Shown here: positions 1 to 8,017 of the stretch, in pieces
Numbering within the stretch: position 1 is the first letter of the stretch
Layout: each line of letters opens with the position of its first letter
Assembly: GCA_964396995.1 (NCBI GenBank)
Contig: CAYNIG010000062.1
Span: forward strand, 1 to 20,238
Direction: 5' to 3'
DNA from: JADJLQ01 sp964396995
GTDB lineage: Bacteria; Bacteroidota; Bacteroidia; Chitinophagales; Saprospiraceae
Length of the DNA stretch: 20,238 nucleotides
Translations under genes and position numbers: made by a program
The notes under the pieces: model-generated
Seen by the model: only the letters and a program-made list of their open reading frames with translations
Database searches by the model: none
What the model was told of the DNA's origin: nothing

Positions 1-1117
1 CGATTTTTCGAACCTCATCTTTAAAAAGCATTCGGAGTGGTTCTAGCACTTTCAGATGTAGTTTCTCAGGTAAACCACCCACATTATGATGCGATTTGAT
101 AGTAACTGCCGGCCCATGAACAGACACAGATTCAATTACATCGGGATATATCGTACCCTGTGCCAGCCATTTTACCTCTGGTAGTTTTTTTGCTTCTATT
201 TCGAATACATCTATGAAGGATTTACCTATTATTTTTCGTTTTTGCTCCGGATCAGATATACCGGCTAATTGTTCCAAAAAATAGTCGGAGGCATTTACCG
301 ACTTTACATTGAACCCATGCTCGTGATACAAATTCATGACCTGGGCTGTTTCACCCCGGCGCATCAATCCATGATCAATAATAAATCCATGCAATTGATC
401 ACCAATCGCTTTATGTATTAAGGCTGCAGCCACTGTACTGTCTACCCCACCTGAAATGGCTAATAATACATGTTCGTCTTTTACTGCGTTGCGGATATAC
501 TCTACCTGCTCCTCAATAAATGATGATGCTGTCCAATCACCCCTGAGACCTGCAATGTCTAAAAGAAAATTGGCCAGAAGTTCCTTCCCTTGTAATGAAT
601 GTGTCACTTCCGGATGAAACTGAATACCATAAACCGGAGCACCAAATGAAGCCGATGAAAAGGCGGCTACAGGAATAGAGTCAGTTGACGCCAGTAATTC
701 AAAATCAGGTGGAATTCGATCTACGGTATCGGCATGCGACATCCAAACCTGGGATCCTTGAGTAATTCCTTTCAGGAAAGGATCACCATTTTTTTTAATG
801 TTTAATAATGCTTTCCCATATTCCCGATGATCGGACTTTACAACTGAACCACCTAATGAATCAGCCAATAACTGAGCACCATAGCAAATGGCTAAAACCG
901 GAACTTTCCCTACTAATTTGTCCAAAGGGATTCGCAGGGCGTTAGCATCTTTTACAGAAAAAGGGCTGCCAGATAAGATCACTGCTTTGGTGTTTGGTTT
1001 CAAATCATACTGATGGTATGGCTTGATTTCACAAAATATATTCAGTTCACGCACACGACGGGCTATGAGCTGTGTAAATTGGGATCCAAAATCGAGTATC
1101 AGTACCTGTTCGTGCAT
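1..1117 (-). CDS. guaA: GMP synthase (glutamine-hydrolysing), 5' part, cut by window edge
   Basis: GuaA converts XMP to GMP in the cytosol using ATP and glutamine. About 372 N-terminal codons lie in the window, of roughly 505-525 usual for the family; the C-terminal dimerisation part is beyond position 1. The reading starts MHEQVLILDFGSQ, the classic GuaA N-terminus. The class I glutamine amidotransferase domain shows the nucleophile Cys78 in AICYGAQ and the His168/Glu170 pair in FHPEVTH. The ATP pyrophosphatase domain follows, with the P-loop SGGVDST at 222-228 and the DHGLMR segment near 248. The start ATG (1117-1115) abuts the TAA stop of nusB with no gap, so the two are almost certainly co-transcribed and translationally coupled. 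No frameshift is seen. The assignment is secure. Confidence 0.96.
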   Translation of the reverse strand, partial: MHEQVLILDFGSQFTQLIARRVRELNIFCEIKPYHQYDLKPNTKAVILSGSPFSVKDANALRIPLDKLVGKVPVLAICYGAQLLADSLGGSVVKSDHREYGKALLNIKKNGDPFLKGITQGSQVWMSHADTVDRIPPDFELLASTDSIPVAAFSSASFGAPVYGIQFHPEVTHSLQGKELLANFLLDIAGLRGDWTASSFIEEQVEYIRNAVKDEHVLLAISGGVDSTVAAALIHKAIGDQLHGFIIDHGLMRRGETAQVMNLYHEHGFNVKSVNASDYFLEQLAGISDPEQKRKIIGKSFIDVFEIEAKKLPEVKWLAQGTIYPDVIESVSVHGPAVTIKSHHNVGGLPEKLHLKVLEPLRMLFKDEVRKI

Positions 1118-2056
1118 TTAAGTTTCTTGTACCAGACCCCTGCCTGCCTTTTTTATACGATTGCTGGCTAATAAGTCTTTCATTATTTTATCTAATACCC
1201 CATTAATAAATTCTTTACTCTTGGGAGTTGAGTATAATTTTGAAAGTTCTACATATTCATTCAATGTGGCATTTGTCGGGATCGTCTCGAAATGCAGAAA
1301 TTCAATAATTGCCATCTTAAGAAGGATCATATCAACTATCGCTACTCTGTCGGCATCCCAGTTTTTTAGAGTTGGTTTTATAATACCAGCCAATTCTTCA
1401 TCTTGTTCAATGGTCAGATGTAATAATCGCCGGCCAAATTCAAGTGTCTCAGTCTCAGTGAGCATATATTCTTTATAAAACTCATCAGGGGCGGGCAGTG
1501 ACTTTAATGTCTTTTTGATCGCACCTATGATCAGAGAGTCATCGTCTTCCCAATTGTATAGGTGGTCTTCAACAATTTCATTAAATAAAGTGTTTTTTCT
1601 TAAAAAACGATACAATTCGAGAAGGGCATCCAGATGGTTACGATCAACCGTGGATTTGTCGGCATATTTATGATACCATTCTTCCTTTGAAAATTCAGCA
1701 TATATCTTTTTATAGACATCATCATCCGCCCATTGCTGAAATCCTGCTTTTTCAAATAATTTTTGCAGTTTTTTATTCTGTACCAGGCTTTGTATCAGAT
1801 CATTATCAAAAAGAACCGGGACAAAATTTTTGTCGTGATCTGAAGGGACATATTTATTTTGAATTTTGTCGGCCAGGTTTTGAGCCTGCTTACAAATATT
1901 TTGAATCAGATAAAGCTGAAATAGATATAATGTAAAGGAGTTTTGAATAGCTTGTTCAAAAATTTTTGGAACATTAGTATCTAACAAAAAAGGATCTCTG
2001 TTTTTGGAAAACAGCAATTGCATCACCTTCACTCTTAAATTTCTCCTACTTAACAT
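1118..2056 (-). CDS. nusB: Transcription antitermination factor NusB (long Bacteroidota form)
   Basis: NusB joins NusA, NusE (S10) and NusG on boxA RNA and supports rRNA antitermination. The protein has 312 residues, about twice E. coli NusB, but this length is normal in Bacteroidota. The first residues (LSRRNLRVKVMQLLF) match the NusB opening helix. A lysine- and aromatic-rich insertion of about 150 residues follows. The C-terminal half, from about residue 205, carries the conserved NusB part: DADRVAIVDMILLKMAIIEFL, then a PTNATLNEYVELSKLYSTPKS segment like the family's P-x-x-V-x-I-NE-Y-VELAK motif, then FINGVLDKI. The ATG at 2056 is the first start and lies 27 nt downstream of a good -7 element. 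guaA follows immediately. Confidence is high because the C-terminal motif is diagnostic. Confidence 0.93.
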   Translation of the reverse strand: MLSRRNLRVKVMQLLFSKNRDPFLLDTNVPKIFEQAIQNSFTLYLFQLYLIQNICKQAQNLADKIQNKYVPSDHDKNFVPVLFDNDLIQSLVQNKKLQKLFEKAGFQQWADDDVYKKIYAEFSKEEWYHKYADKSTVDRNHLDALLELYRFLRKNTLFNEIVEDHLYNWEDDDSLIIGAIKKTLKSLPAPDEFYKEYMLTETETLEFGRRLLHLTIEQDEELAGIIKPTLKNWDADRVAIVDMILLKMAIIEFLHFETIPTNATLNEYVELSKLYSTPKSKEFINGVLDKIMKDLLASNRIKKAGRGLVQET

Positions 2057-2083
2057 GGGCAGTTGTCGTCACTTCTGATAGCA

Positions 2084-2091
2084 CAAATATA
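2084..2091 (-). promoter_or_regulatory. Bacteroidota -7 promoter element for nusB-guaA
   Basis: On the minus strand this reads TATATTTG, an exact match to the Bacteroidota -7 consensus TAnnTTTG. It lies 27 nt upstream of the nusB ATG, giving an expected leader of about 20 nt. No clear TTTG -33 element is visible at the usual 17-23 nt spacing. Confidence 0.5.
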
Positions 2092-2269
2092 GTAAAGAAG
2101 AAGGAGGTAACTATGTTATTTTTCTTAATTGATGGTTAATAAGCAAGATTTTATAATTTATTACATCATCTGCTTAGAGTAGATGTATTGAAAGCTATCT
2201 TCAACAAATCAGCATATTATGGCAAATGGCAGTATAGATTAGGAGGTCATAACTCTTTTTTACAAAGAA

Positions 2270-2752
2270 TTATTGTCTGAATCGCATAAAATGAATCTGA
2301 AATCCTGCGCCAACAGTAAAGATCCCATTTGAAGATCCGACTTTACTGTAGCTGGTACCAATATCTACTGCGATGCTCTCATTTAAGAATGCAGCATATC
2401 CTGCTCCAAAGCTAAAACCGGTGTCAAATTTGGTGTTTGATCCTCCCCCAATATTTAATCCGGCGCCTGCATAAAACCGGCCACGATCATCTCCATAGAA
2501 ATAATATCTTCCGAACGGGCCGATTGTAAAATAAGAACCTGCCTTATTGGAAAGAATGTTTATTTGGGCCCCTCCGGCAACATGATTGACTAAAAAATAT
2601 CCTACGGTCGGAATAATGGAAAGAGTGCCGCTGCCTTTTGATTTAATAAACGAAGCTGAACCACCTAAAAGCCAGGTACCTTTTTCAGTCTGAGCTAATA
2701 CCATTGTATCGAATATCAATACAAAAATTAAAAGGGTAAAAAATTTATTCAT
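2270..2752 (-). CDS. Small outer-membrane beta-barrel protein (OMP_b-brl type)
   Basis: This is a 160-residue exported protein. Residues 1-20 form a signal peptide with a Lys, a hydrophobic core and a VLAQ cleavage site (after Ala20). The remainder is built of alternating, glycine- and aromatic-rich strands (GTWLLGGSASF, GSYFTIGPFGRYYFY, GRFYAGAGLNIGGG, GFSFGAGYAAFL), as in the PF13505/PF13568 outer-membrane beta-barrels. It ends FQIHFMRFRQ, a strand-like C-terminus, although the last residue is Gln rather than the classical Phe. About eight strands fit the length, as in OmpW/OmpX-sized barrels. No specific ligand or role can be read from the sequence. It is flanked by unrelated genes and appears monocistronic. 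The barrel class is well supported; the function is unknown. Confidence 0.8.
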   Translation of the reverse strand: MNKFFTLLIFVLIFDTMVLAQTEKGTWLLGGSASFIKSKGSGTLSIIPTVGYFLVNHVAGGAQINILSNKAGSYFTIGPFGRYYFYGDDRGRFYAGAGLNIGGGSNTKFDTGFSFGAGYAAFLNESIAVDIGTSYSKVGSSNGIFTVGAGFQIHFMRFRQ

Positions 2753-2792
2753 GCATTTTGATTGATAAATAGGACATAAAGTTAATTAAAAT

Positions 2793-2800
2793 TACTTTTG
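2793..2800 (+). promoter_or_regulatory. Bacteroidota -7 promoter element for the aldo/keto reductase operon
   Basis: TACTTTTG matches TAnnTTTG exactly and lies 44 nt upstream of the GTG start at 2845. No good -33 TTTG is seen at standard spacing, so this is a candidate only. Confidence 0.4.
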
Positions 2801-2844
2801 CTTTGACAATAGAATTCTTTAACCATTAATATACATAGCCAACT

Positions 2845-3876
2845 GTGAAAATCAATGATAAATTTGATCCCGGGTTTTACCGTGCTGCTGAAAACAGATA
2901 TGACACTATGGAGTACAGGAGATGCGGACAGTCAGGCATCTTACTTCCGATGATTTCTATAGGTTTATGGCATAATTTTGGCCATACTGATGACCTCGAA
3001 AACGGAAGGAATATTTTACGAACTGCATTTGATGCGGGCATTACTCACTTTGATCTGGCTAATAATTATGGACCACCCTTTGGGGCTGCTGAAGAAAATT
3101 TTGGGAAATTATATAAACAAGATTGGACCATTTACCGGGACCAATTGATCATATCCAGCAAAGCCGGTTGGGACATGTGGCCCGGACCTTACGGAAACCT
3201 TGGTTCAAGAAAATACCTTATAGCCAGTTGCGATCAAAGCCTGAAACGGATGGGGCTGGACTATGTGGATATATTCTATTCTCACCGCCGTGATCCGGAT
3301 ACCCCATTGGAGGAAACCATGAGTGCATTAGATCGGATTGTAAGATCCGGAAAAGCGTTGTATGCAGGCATATCCCAATACACGGCGGCTGATACGGCTA
3401 AGGCCTACGATATTCTTAAATCAATGGGTACACCACTTTTAATTCATCAGCCCAGATATTCTATGTTGGACAGATGGGTTGAAGGGGGTTTATTGGATAC
3501 TCTCGAGAAAAAAGGGGTGGGTGCCATTGCATTTTCGCCATTAGAACAGGGAATACTTACTGATAAATATTTGAAAGGTTTCCCTAAAGACTCCCGTGCC
3601 GTGAAGGATGGCAGGTATCTGTCTAAAGAAAAACTCACCGCTGATTTATTGGACAAGGTTTCTAAACTTAATAGTATTGCCTTACAACGAAATCAGTCAC
3701 TGGCACAAATGGCTATAGCTTGGTTATTAAAAGATAAAAGAATTACCAGTGTGCTTGTAGGCGCCAGTAGTCCAAGGCAATTATTGGATAGCATTGGAAG
3801 CCTCAAAAATCTTGCATTCATAAAATCGGAATTGAAAGAAATTGAGTCTATATTGCAAAATAAACCCAAAAAGTGA
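2845..3876 (+). CDS. Aldo/keto reductase, AKR14 (YghZ / L-glyceraldehyde 3-phosphate reductase) type
   Basis: This cytosolic NADPH-dependent (alpha/beta)8-barrel reductase resembles E. coli YghZ (AKR14), which reduces L-glyceraldehyde 3-phosphate and methylglyoxal and helps detoxify reactive aldehydes. The AKR catalytic tetrad is complete: Asp70 and Tyr75 in HFDLANNYG, Lys106 in ISSKAG, and His147 in FYSHRRDPDTP. The segments MEYRRCGQSG (22-31) and SIGLWHNFG (38-46) are strongly YghZ-like. The C-terminal SVLVGASSPRQL is the cofactor phosphate-binding loop. The GTG start at 2845 keeps the family-typical N-terminal extension (FYRAAENRYDTM). An internal ATG at codon 22 would remove it, so the GTG is preferred. 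The 343-residue length is normal. The stop overlaps the next start by 4 nt (GTGA). Confidence 0.92.
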   Translation: MKINDKFDPGFYRAAENRYDTMEYRRCGQSGILLPMISIGLWHNFGHTDDLENGRNILRTAFDAGITHFDLANNYGPPFGAAEENFGKLYKQDWTIYRDQLIISSKAGWDMWPGPYGNLGSRKYLIASCDQSLKRMGLDYVDIFYSHRRDPDTPLEETMSALDRIVRSGKALYAGISQYTAADTAKAYDILKSMGTPLLIHQPRYSMLDRWVEGGLLDTLEKKGVGAIAFSPLEQGILTDKYLKGFPKDSRAVKDGRYLSKEKLTADLLDKVSKLNSIALQRNQSLAQMAIAWLLKDKRITSVLVGASSPRQLLDSIGSLKNLAFIKSELKEIESILQNKPKK

Positions 3877-4190
3877 AAAAAGTATTCCTGCTTATAATTG
3901 GAGTCTTAAGCATCCATACCTCTTTTTCGCAAAATGCCGGAATAAAACTAAAAAACAATACCTTGGTATGGAAGCCTTATTCAAACATATACGTTAAATC
4001 AGACAAATGGCAAACCAAACCGATGGTAACAGAAAATAAGAAGTCCTTCGCTTTCAATTCACCTTATAAGTATACTGATCATTTGGGATTTGTATGTAAA
4101 TGGGAATTAAAGTTGGATGTAAAAACGATAAACCCAATTCGATTTAGATTAGGGAGTTATGAGTATGTAAATAAATTGGAAGGGAAATAA
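3873..4190 (+). CDS. Small secreted hypothetical protein, coupled to the aldo/keto reductase
   Basis: This 105-residue protein starts at a GTG overlapping the reductase stop (GTGA), which indicates translational coupling. Residues 1-19 are a clear signal peptide (MKKVFLLIIGVLSIHTSFSQ, cleavage before Gln20). The mature part of about 85 residues is basic and rich in aromatics (LVWKPYSNIYVKSDKW, SPYKYTDHLGFVCKWELKL) and is probably beta-rich. It has a single Cys. I recognise no family and propose no function. The repeated pattern of alternating polar and hydrophobic residues (FRLGSYEYVN) fits a small periplasmic or surface beta-sandwich, but that is a weak inference. The coupled start, the convincing leader and the normal codon use make it a probable real gene. 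Confidence 0.65.
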   Translation: MKKVFLLIIGVLSIHTSFSQNAGIKLKNNTLVWKPYSNIYVKSDKWQTKPMVTENKKSFAFNSPYKYTDHLGFVCKWELKLDVKTINPIRFRLGSYEYVNKLEGK

Positions 4191-4509
4191 TTTTAATCAA
4201 AAAGTTTACCCCAGCAGGCAAGTTATAAAAAGGTCGCTGGGTCTGTATTTTATAGACTGCCTGCCAAGATAAACGGAATGATCACACATACTGTCTCTGT
4301 CTTCTTTATTCCTCTTCACAAGTATGTCATAATCGCATACCAAAATATTCTAACAACGCTCCTTTTTATTATACCATATTATAAGTAGTGTATTTTACAT
4401 ATAGAAGAATAATGGATAGCGCTTATTTAATAAAGATCAAACGGGAATAGCTTGCAAGTATTATGTCACTACAAAACCTTAAGACTAGTTAAATAAAAAA
4501 GGAATCCAT
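4191..4509. other. 319-bp gene-free spacer between converging genes
   Basis: No reading frame of interest on either strand. The only structure seen is the imperfect inverted repeat at 4214-4264 (separate entry). The rest is AT-rich and unremarkable. It separates the end of the reductase operon from the end of queG, so it should hold terminators for both. Confidence 0.6.
4214..4264. repeat. Imperfect 17-17-17 inverted repeat (possible bidirectional terminator)
   Basis: The left arm 4214-4230 starts GCAGGCA and ends TATAAAA. The right arm 4248-4264 is its reverse complement at 14 of 17 positions (TTTTATA...TGCCTGC). The loop is 17 nt. The arms are separated by a 3-nt mismatch block between two perfect 7-bp stems. 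The position just beyond the 105-aa gene stop, between convergent genes, suggests a transcript-end hairpin or a dispersed GCAGGCA/TGCCTGC-type palindrome. No T-run follows directly. Confidence 0.5.
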
Positions 4510-5442
4510 TTATTCACCGGACTGCAGTATACTGAGGATCATTTTCATTCGTTCGTATCCCATCCTTTTAATTGGTGTAGGGTTGAATGTTTCATCAAAT
4601 TCATCCGAAGCCATATTCATCCATTTTTCAAAGGTCAATGACTGAAAATCGATATCCGATTTGAAAATTTCGCTTCGATGATCAGTACTAAATCTATTCC
4701 ATGGACATACCTGTTGACAAATATCACAGCCAAACAACCAACCTTCGATATCCGCCTTGAATCTATCAGGAATATCGGATTTGGACTCGATAGTAAAATA
4801 AGAGATGCATTGATTTGCTTTTAGTACATATCCTTTTTCGTCTATGGCTTGAGTAGGACATGCATCAATACACCGGGTACATGTCCCGCAATGATCCTTT
4901 ATCGGATCATCAGCAACTAATTCAATGTCAGAGATGATTTCAGCCAAAAAGAAATAGGATCCTATTTTAGGATTGATTAATAAGGTATTTTTACCCATCC
5001 ATCCAAGTCCAGCTATCTCTGCCCATTGTCTTTCCATCACCGGTGCAGAGTCTACAAAATATCTGCCGGTAGCTTTATCATTTACTTGTTTTTTGATGTC
5101 CGTCCATAGGGATTTCAGCTTTTTCTTTAATACCTTATGGTAGTCTTTTCCACGAGCATACATAGCTATTTTTGGAATCTCCTTATTTATCTCATTAGGA
5201 TTGTAATAGTTATAAGCAAGACAAATAATCGATTTTGCTCCCGGAACCAATAAATCCGGATTTAACCTCAACTCTTTGTTCCTGGCCAGGTAGGCCATAT
5301 CTCCATGATAGTCCCTGGCAAGCCAATCATCAAAATGAGATTCTTCTTCATGCAGTTTTCTTACCTGGGCAACACCGGCTAACATAAATCCATGCGAGGA
5401 AGCCAGTTTTTTTATTATAGAAGTATTTTCTCCGGGATTCAT
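4510..5442 (-). CDS. queG: Epoxyqueuosine reductase QueG (tRNA queuosine synthesis)
   Basis: QueG reduces epoxyqueuosine to queuosine at the wobble base of GUN-anticodon tRNAs, using cobalamin and two [4Fe-4S] clusters. The 310-residue protein contains the cobalamin-binding reductase domain with the conserved VDSAPVMER segment, where Asp131 is the expected proton donor, then AGLGWMGKNTLLI (144-156). The ferredoxin-like part has Cys185, 188, 191 and 195 (CGTCTRCIDACP), Cys212, and Cys239, 242 and 246 (FGCDICQQVCPWN), all eight needed for two clusters. It lacks the C-terminal HEAT-like extension of E. coli QueG (379 residues), as is common in Bacteroidota. The ATG at 5442 is the first start and gives a normal N-terminus. 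It is monocistronic and divergent from the PQQ dehydrogenase. Confidence 0.95.
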   Translation of the reverse strand: MNPGENTSIIKKLASSHGFMLAGVAQVRKLHEEESHFDDWLARDYHGDMAYLARNKELRLNPDLLVPGAKSIICLAYNYYNPNEINKEIPKIAMYARGKDYHKVLKKKLKSLWTDIKKQVNDKATGRYFVDSAPVMERQWAEIAGLGWMGKNTLLINPKIGSYFFLAEIISDIELVADDPIKDHCGTCTRCIDACPTQAIDEKGYVLKANQCISYFTIESKSDIPDRFKADIEGWLFGCDICQQVCPWNRFSTDHRSEIFKSDIDFQSLTFEKWMNMASDEFDETFNPTPIKRMGYERMKMILSILQSGE

Positions 5443-5580
5443 TTACATGGGTAAAAATGGCAATTCTCTGTGATTTGGCGCTTTAATTTTTATTTAAAAG
5501 CTAAGGAACAATTTGGAAAATCAGTACCTCCGGAATTCAAATAGCGATCTATCTTTAGGCATACAACCAATTACTATTGA

Positions 5581-7938
5581 ATGAAAATTCTCTGCCAGGT
5601 AATCATTATAGCTCAGTTTTGTTTTTGTTCCTTCTGCAAATTTTCTGATTCTCGCGATGAAAATCAAAAAAGCCTTACATCAGATTCCGGGATATACACA
5701 ATTTCCAAGGCAAATGAAGGTGTTGGCTTATATTCCATCCATTGCGCCAATTGTCACGGCAAAGATCTTAGGGGAACTGAAGGTGGTGGAACACTCGTAG
5801 GTGAACGGTTTTTAGGAAAATGGACGGAAAAATCGATAAAAGATCTATTTTCTTTAACCATGGCAACCATGCCAAAAAACAACCCTCGATCATTAAAGGC
5901 CGTTGAATATGTCTCCATACTCTCCTATATTCTCTCTATTAATGGATATTCAGCGGGTGACAAAGACTTATCATGGAAAGAATCGGAATTGGATAAAATC
6001 AGAATCATTCCTTCTCCGGCAGCATCGCGAATAAGCATGCAATTTATTCCACCAAAATACAATCCCAATCCACCCAATGTAGAGGCCGAATGGAGTCAGC
6101 ATCGGGGTGACTATGCCAGCACAAATTATTCCCCGCTGGATCAAATAAACAAAGAAAATGTAAAACAGCTCAAGATAGCCTGGCGATGGAAATCAGATAA
6201 TTTCGGCCCCAATCCTGAATTTTACTTTAAGGTAACTCCATTGATGGTTGGTGGAGTTTTGTATACCACAGCCGGAACCAACAGAACGGTAGTGGCTATT
6301 GATTCTGAAACCGGAGAAACCCTCTGGACATACAGGTTCAATGAAAAAGAAAGAAAGGCTTCAGTACCCAGGCAAAATTCCGGCAGAGGACTGGCTTACT
6401 GGAAAGATCCGGTAAGTAAAAATGACCGTATAATATATATTACACCTGGGTTTGAAATGATTGCCCTGGATCCTGAATCAGGATTGCCTGTCAAAGAATT
6501 TGGAGACAAGGGAATAGTAGATCTAAAAAAAGGATTGGACCTTTCACTTGATTTATCGAATGCAGAAATAGGCTCTACTTCACCTCCGATCATAGTGAAT
6601 AATGTCATTATTGTGGGTTCGTGTTTCCCGGTAGGCCTCGCACCCTCATCAAAAAAGCAAATACGTGGAGATATCCTGGCATATGATGTCCGTCGAGGGA
6701 AATTGATTTGGAAATTTCATACTATTCCCCAAAAAGGTGAAGAAGGCAATGAAACCTGGGAAAACGAAAGCTGGCAATATACCGGTAATGCAGGTGCATG
6801 GTCCCCGCTATCTGCTGATCCTGATCTGGGTTATGTATATATTCCATTAGAAGCTGCCACCGGTGATTTTTATGGTGGACACAGGCCTGGTAATAATTTA
6901 TTCTCTCAAAGTTTAGTTTGCCTGGATGTAAAGACAGGTAAGAAAATATGGCATTATCAATTAATACATCACGATATCTGGGACTATGACTTGCCTGCCC
7001 CGCCAATATTAGCAGATATTGCAGTGGAGGGGAAAAAAATCAAAGCTGTTGTACAACTTACAAAACAGGCATTTGCTTTTGTATTTGATCGAATTACCGG
7101 CCAACCAGTCTGGCCCATTGAAGAAAGGCCTGTACCCGCATCCGATGTAAAAGGTGAATGGACCTCACCAACCCAACCCTTCCCTACAAAACCTGCTCCA
7201 TACGACTTACAAGGCTATCATGATTCCATTTTAGTCGATTTTACACCCGAGATAAAAAAAGAGGCACTTAAAATTGTAAGTAAATACAAAAAAGGACCTT
7301 TATATACTCCAGTCAGTATATATCAGCCTCCCCAAACTCTGGGTACACTGATGATGCCTGACGCTGTAGGAGGGGCAAACTGGCAAGGAGGAGTCTTTGA
7401 TCCTGAAACTGGAATTCTTTATGTGTCATCAAGCACTGTACTCAGACCTATGAGCCTGGAGTCTGCTCCGGCTATATCTGACATGGATTATATAGCTTAT
7501 ATGGGTAGCAGCAGGATTGGACCGCATGGACTGCCCTTAGTAAAACCTCCTTATGGAAGAATTACGGCAATAGATTTAAACACAGGCAATCATCGCTGGA
7601 TGGTTCCAAATGCGAACACACCGAAGTGGATAAAGGAAAATCCCGCATTAAAGGGACTAATTATACCCCCTACGGGATTACCTGACCGGGTTGGAATGTT
7701 GGTTACTAAAACCTTGCTTTTTGCTGGGGAAGGTTCCGGCTTATATGCCTCTGATGGTGGAGGGGGCAATAAGTTCAGGGTTTACGATAAATCCTACGGA
7801 ACTTTAATTACAGAGATAGAACTTTCTGCCAATCAATGTGGTATACCAATGACCTATTCAGTAAATGGTAAGCAATATATAGTGGTGGCTGTAGGAGCTA
7901 TTGGCCATCCGGGAGAATTAATTGCTTTAAGTCTTTAA
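5581..7938 (+). CDS. PQQ-dependent dehydrogenase (membrane glucose dehydrogenase-like) with N-terminal cytochrome c domain
   Basis: This 785-residue exported quinohaemoprotein probably oxidises a sugar or alcohol and passes electrons through its own haem. Residues 1-20 form a Cys-rich leader. Residues 41-125 are a class I cytochrome c domain with the haem motif CANCH (Cys55, Cys58, His59) and Met97 (TMATMPKN) as likely distal ligand. From about Trp171 (WSQHRGDYASTNYSPLDQI) runs an eight-bladed PQQ propeller with repeated AIDSETGETLWTY-like blades. The HHDIWDYDLPAPP stretch (463-475) and Lys495 in LTKQAFAFVFDR match the active-site region of membrane glucose/quinate-type PQQ dehydrogenases. 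The usual N-terminal transmembrane domain of those enzymes is missing and the cytochrome occupies its place. The substrate is not determinable. No PQQ synthesis gene is in the window, so cofactor supply is unknown. Confidence 0.88.
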   Translation: MKILCQVIIIAQFCFCSFCKFSDSRDENQKSLTSDSGIYTISKANEGVGLYSIHCANCHGKDLRGTEGGGTLVGERFLGKWTEKSIKDLFSLTMATMPKNNPRSLKAVEYVSILSYILSINGYSAGDKDLSWKESELDKIRIIPSPAASRISMQFIPPKYNPNPPNVEAEWSQHRGDYASTNYSPLDQINKENVKQLKIAWRWKSDNFGPNPEFYFKVTPLMVGGVLYTTAGTNRTVVAIDSETGETLWTYRFNEKERKASVPRQNSGRGLAYWKDPVSKNDRIIYITPGFEMIALDPESGLPVKEFGDKGIVDLKKGLDLSLDLSNAEIGSTSPPIIVNNVIIVGSCFPVGLAPSSKKQIRGDILAYDVRRGKLIWKFHTIPQKGEEGNETWENESWQYTGNAGAWSPLSADPDLGYVYIPLEAATGDFYGGHRPGNNLFSQSLVCLDVKTGKKIWHYQLIHHDIWDYDLPAPPILADIAVEGKKIKAVVQLTKQAFAFVFDRITGQPVWPIEERPVPASDVKGEWTSPTQPFPTKPAPYDLQGYHDSILVDFTPEIKKEALKIVSKYKKGPLYTPVSIYQPPQTLGTLMMPDAVGGANWQGGVFDPETGILYVSSSTVLRPMSLESAPAISDMDYIAYMGSSRIGPHGLPLVKPPYGRITAIDLNTGNHRWMVPNANTPKWIKENPALKGLIIPPTGLPDRVGMLVTKTLLFAGEGSGLYASDGGGGNKFRVYDKSYGTLITEIELSANQCGIPMTYSVNGKQYIVVAVGAIGHPGELIALSL

Positions 7939-7989
7939 CTTCTTTCTAAGTACAAAATATCTTTCAAGAATCAATAATTTAATAAGCCT

Positions 7990-7997
7990 TAAATTTG
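7990..7997 (+). promoter_or_regulatory. Bacteroidota -7 promoter element before the saccharopine dehydrogenase-family gene
   Basis: TAAATTTG is an exact TAnnTTTG match, 20 nt before the ATG at 8018, implying a very short leader. A TTTC at 7962-7965 could be a degenerate -33 element with a 24-nt spacer. Confidence 0.45.
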
Positions 7998-8017
7998 AGC
8001 AAAACCAAATTTTTCTA

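Noticed and set aside
1161..1478. Plus-strand reading frame of 105 codons inside nusB.
   Set aside because: It is antisense to a clearly recognised gene and has serine/isoleucine-rich, low-information sequence typical of a shadow frame.
2101..2139. A strong AAGGAGGT ribosome-binding-like site followed by ATG at 2113 on the plus strand.
   Set aside because: The reading frame is only 8 codons (MLFFLIDG then stop), and there is no gene downstream on that strand for it to serve. Bacteroidota also rely little on such sites.
2162..2187. Inverted repeat TACATC...GATGTA between nusB and the beta-barrel gene.
   Set aside because: Only a 6-bp outer stem with an internal loop and no T-run; this is expected by chance in AT-rich DNA.
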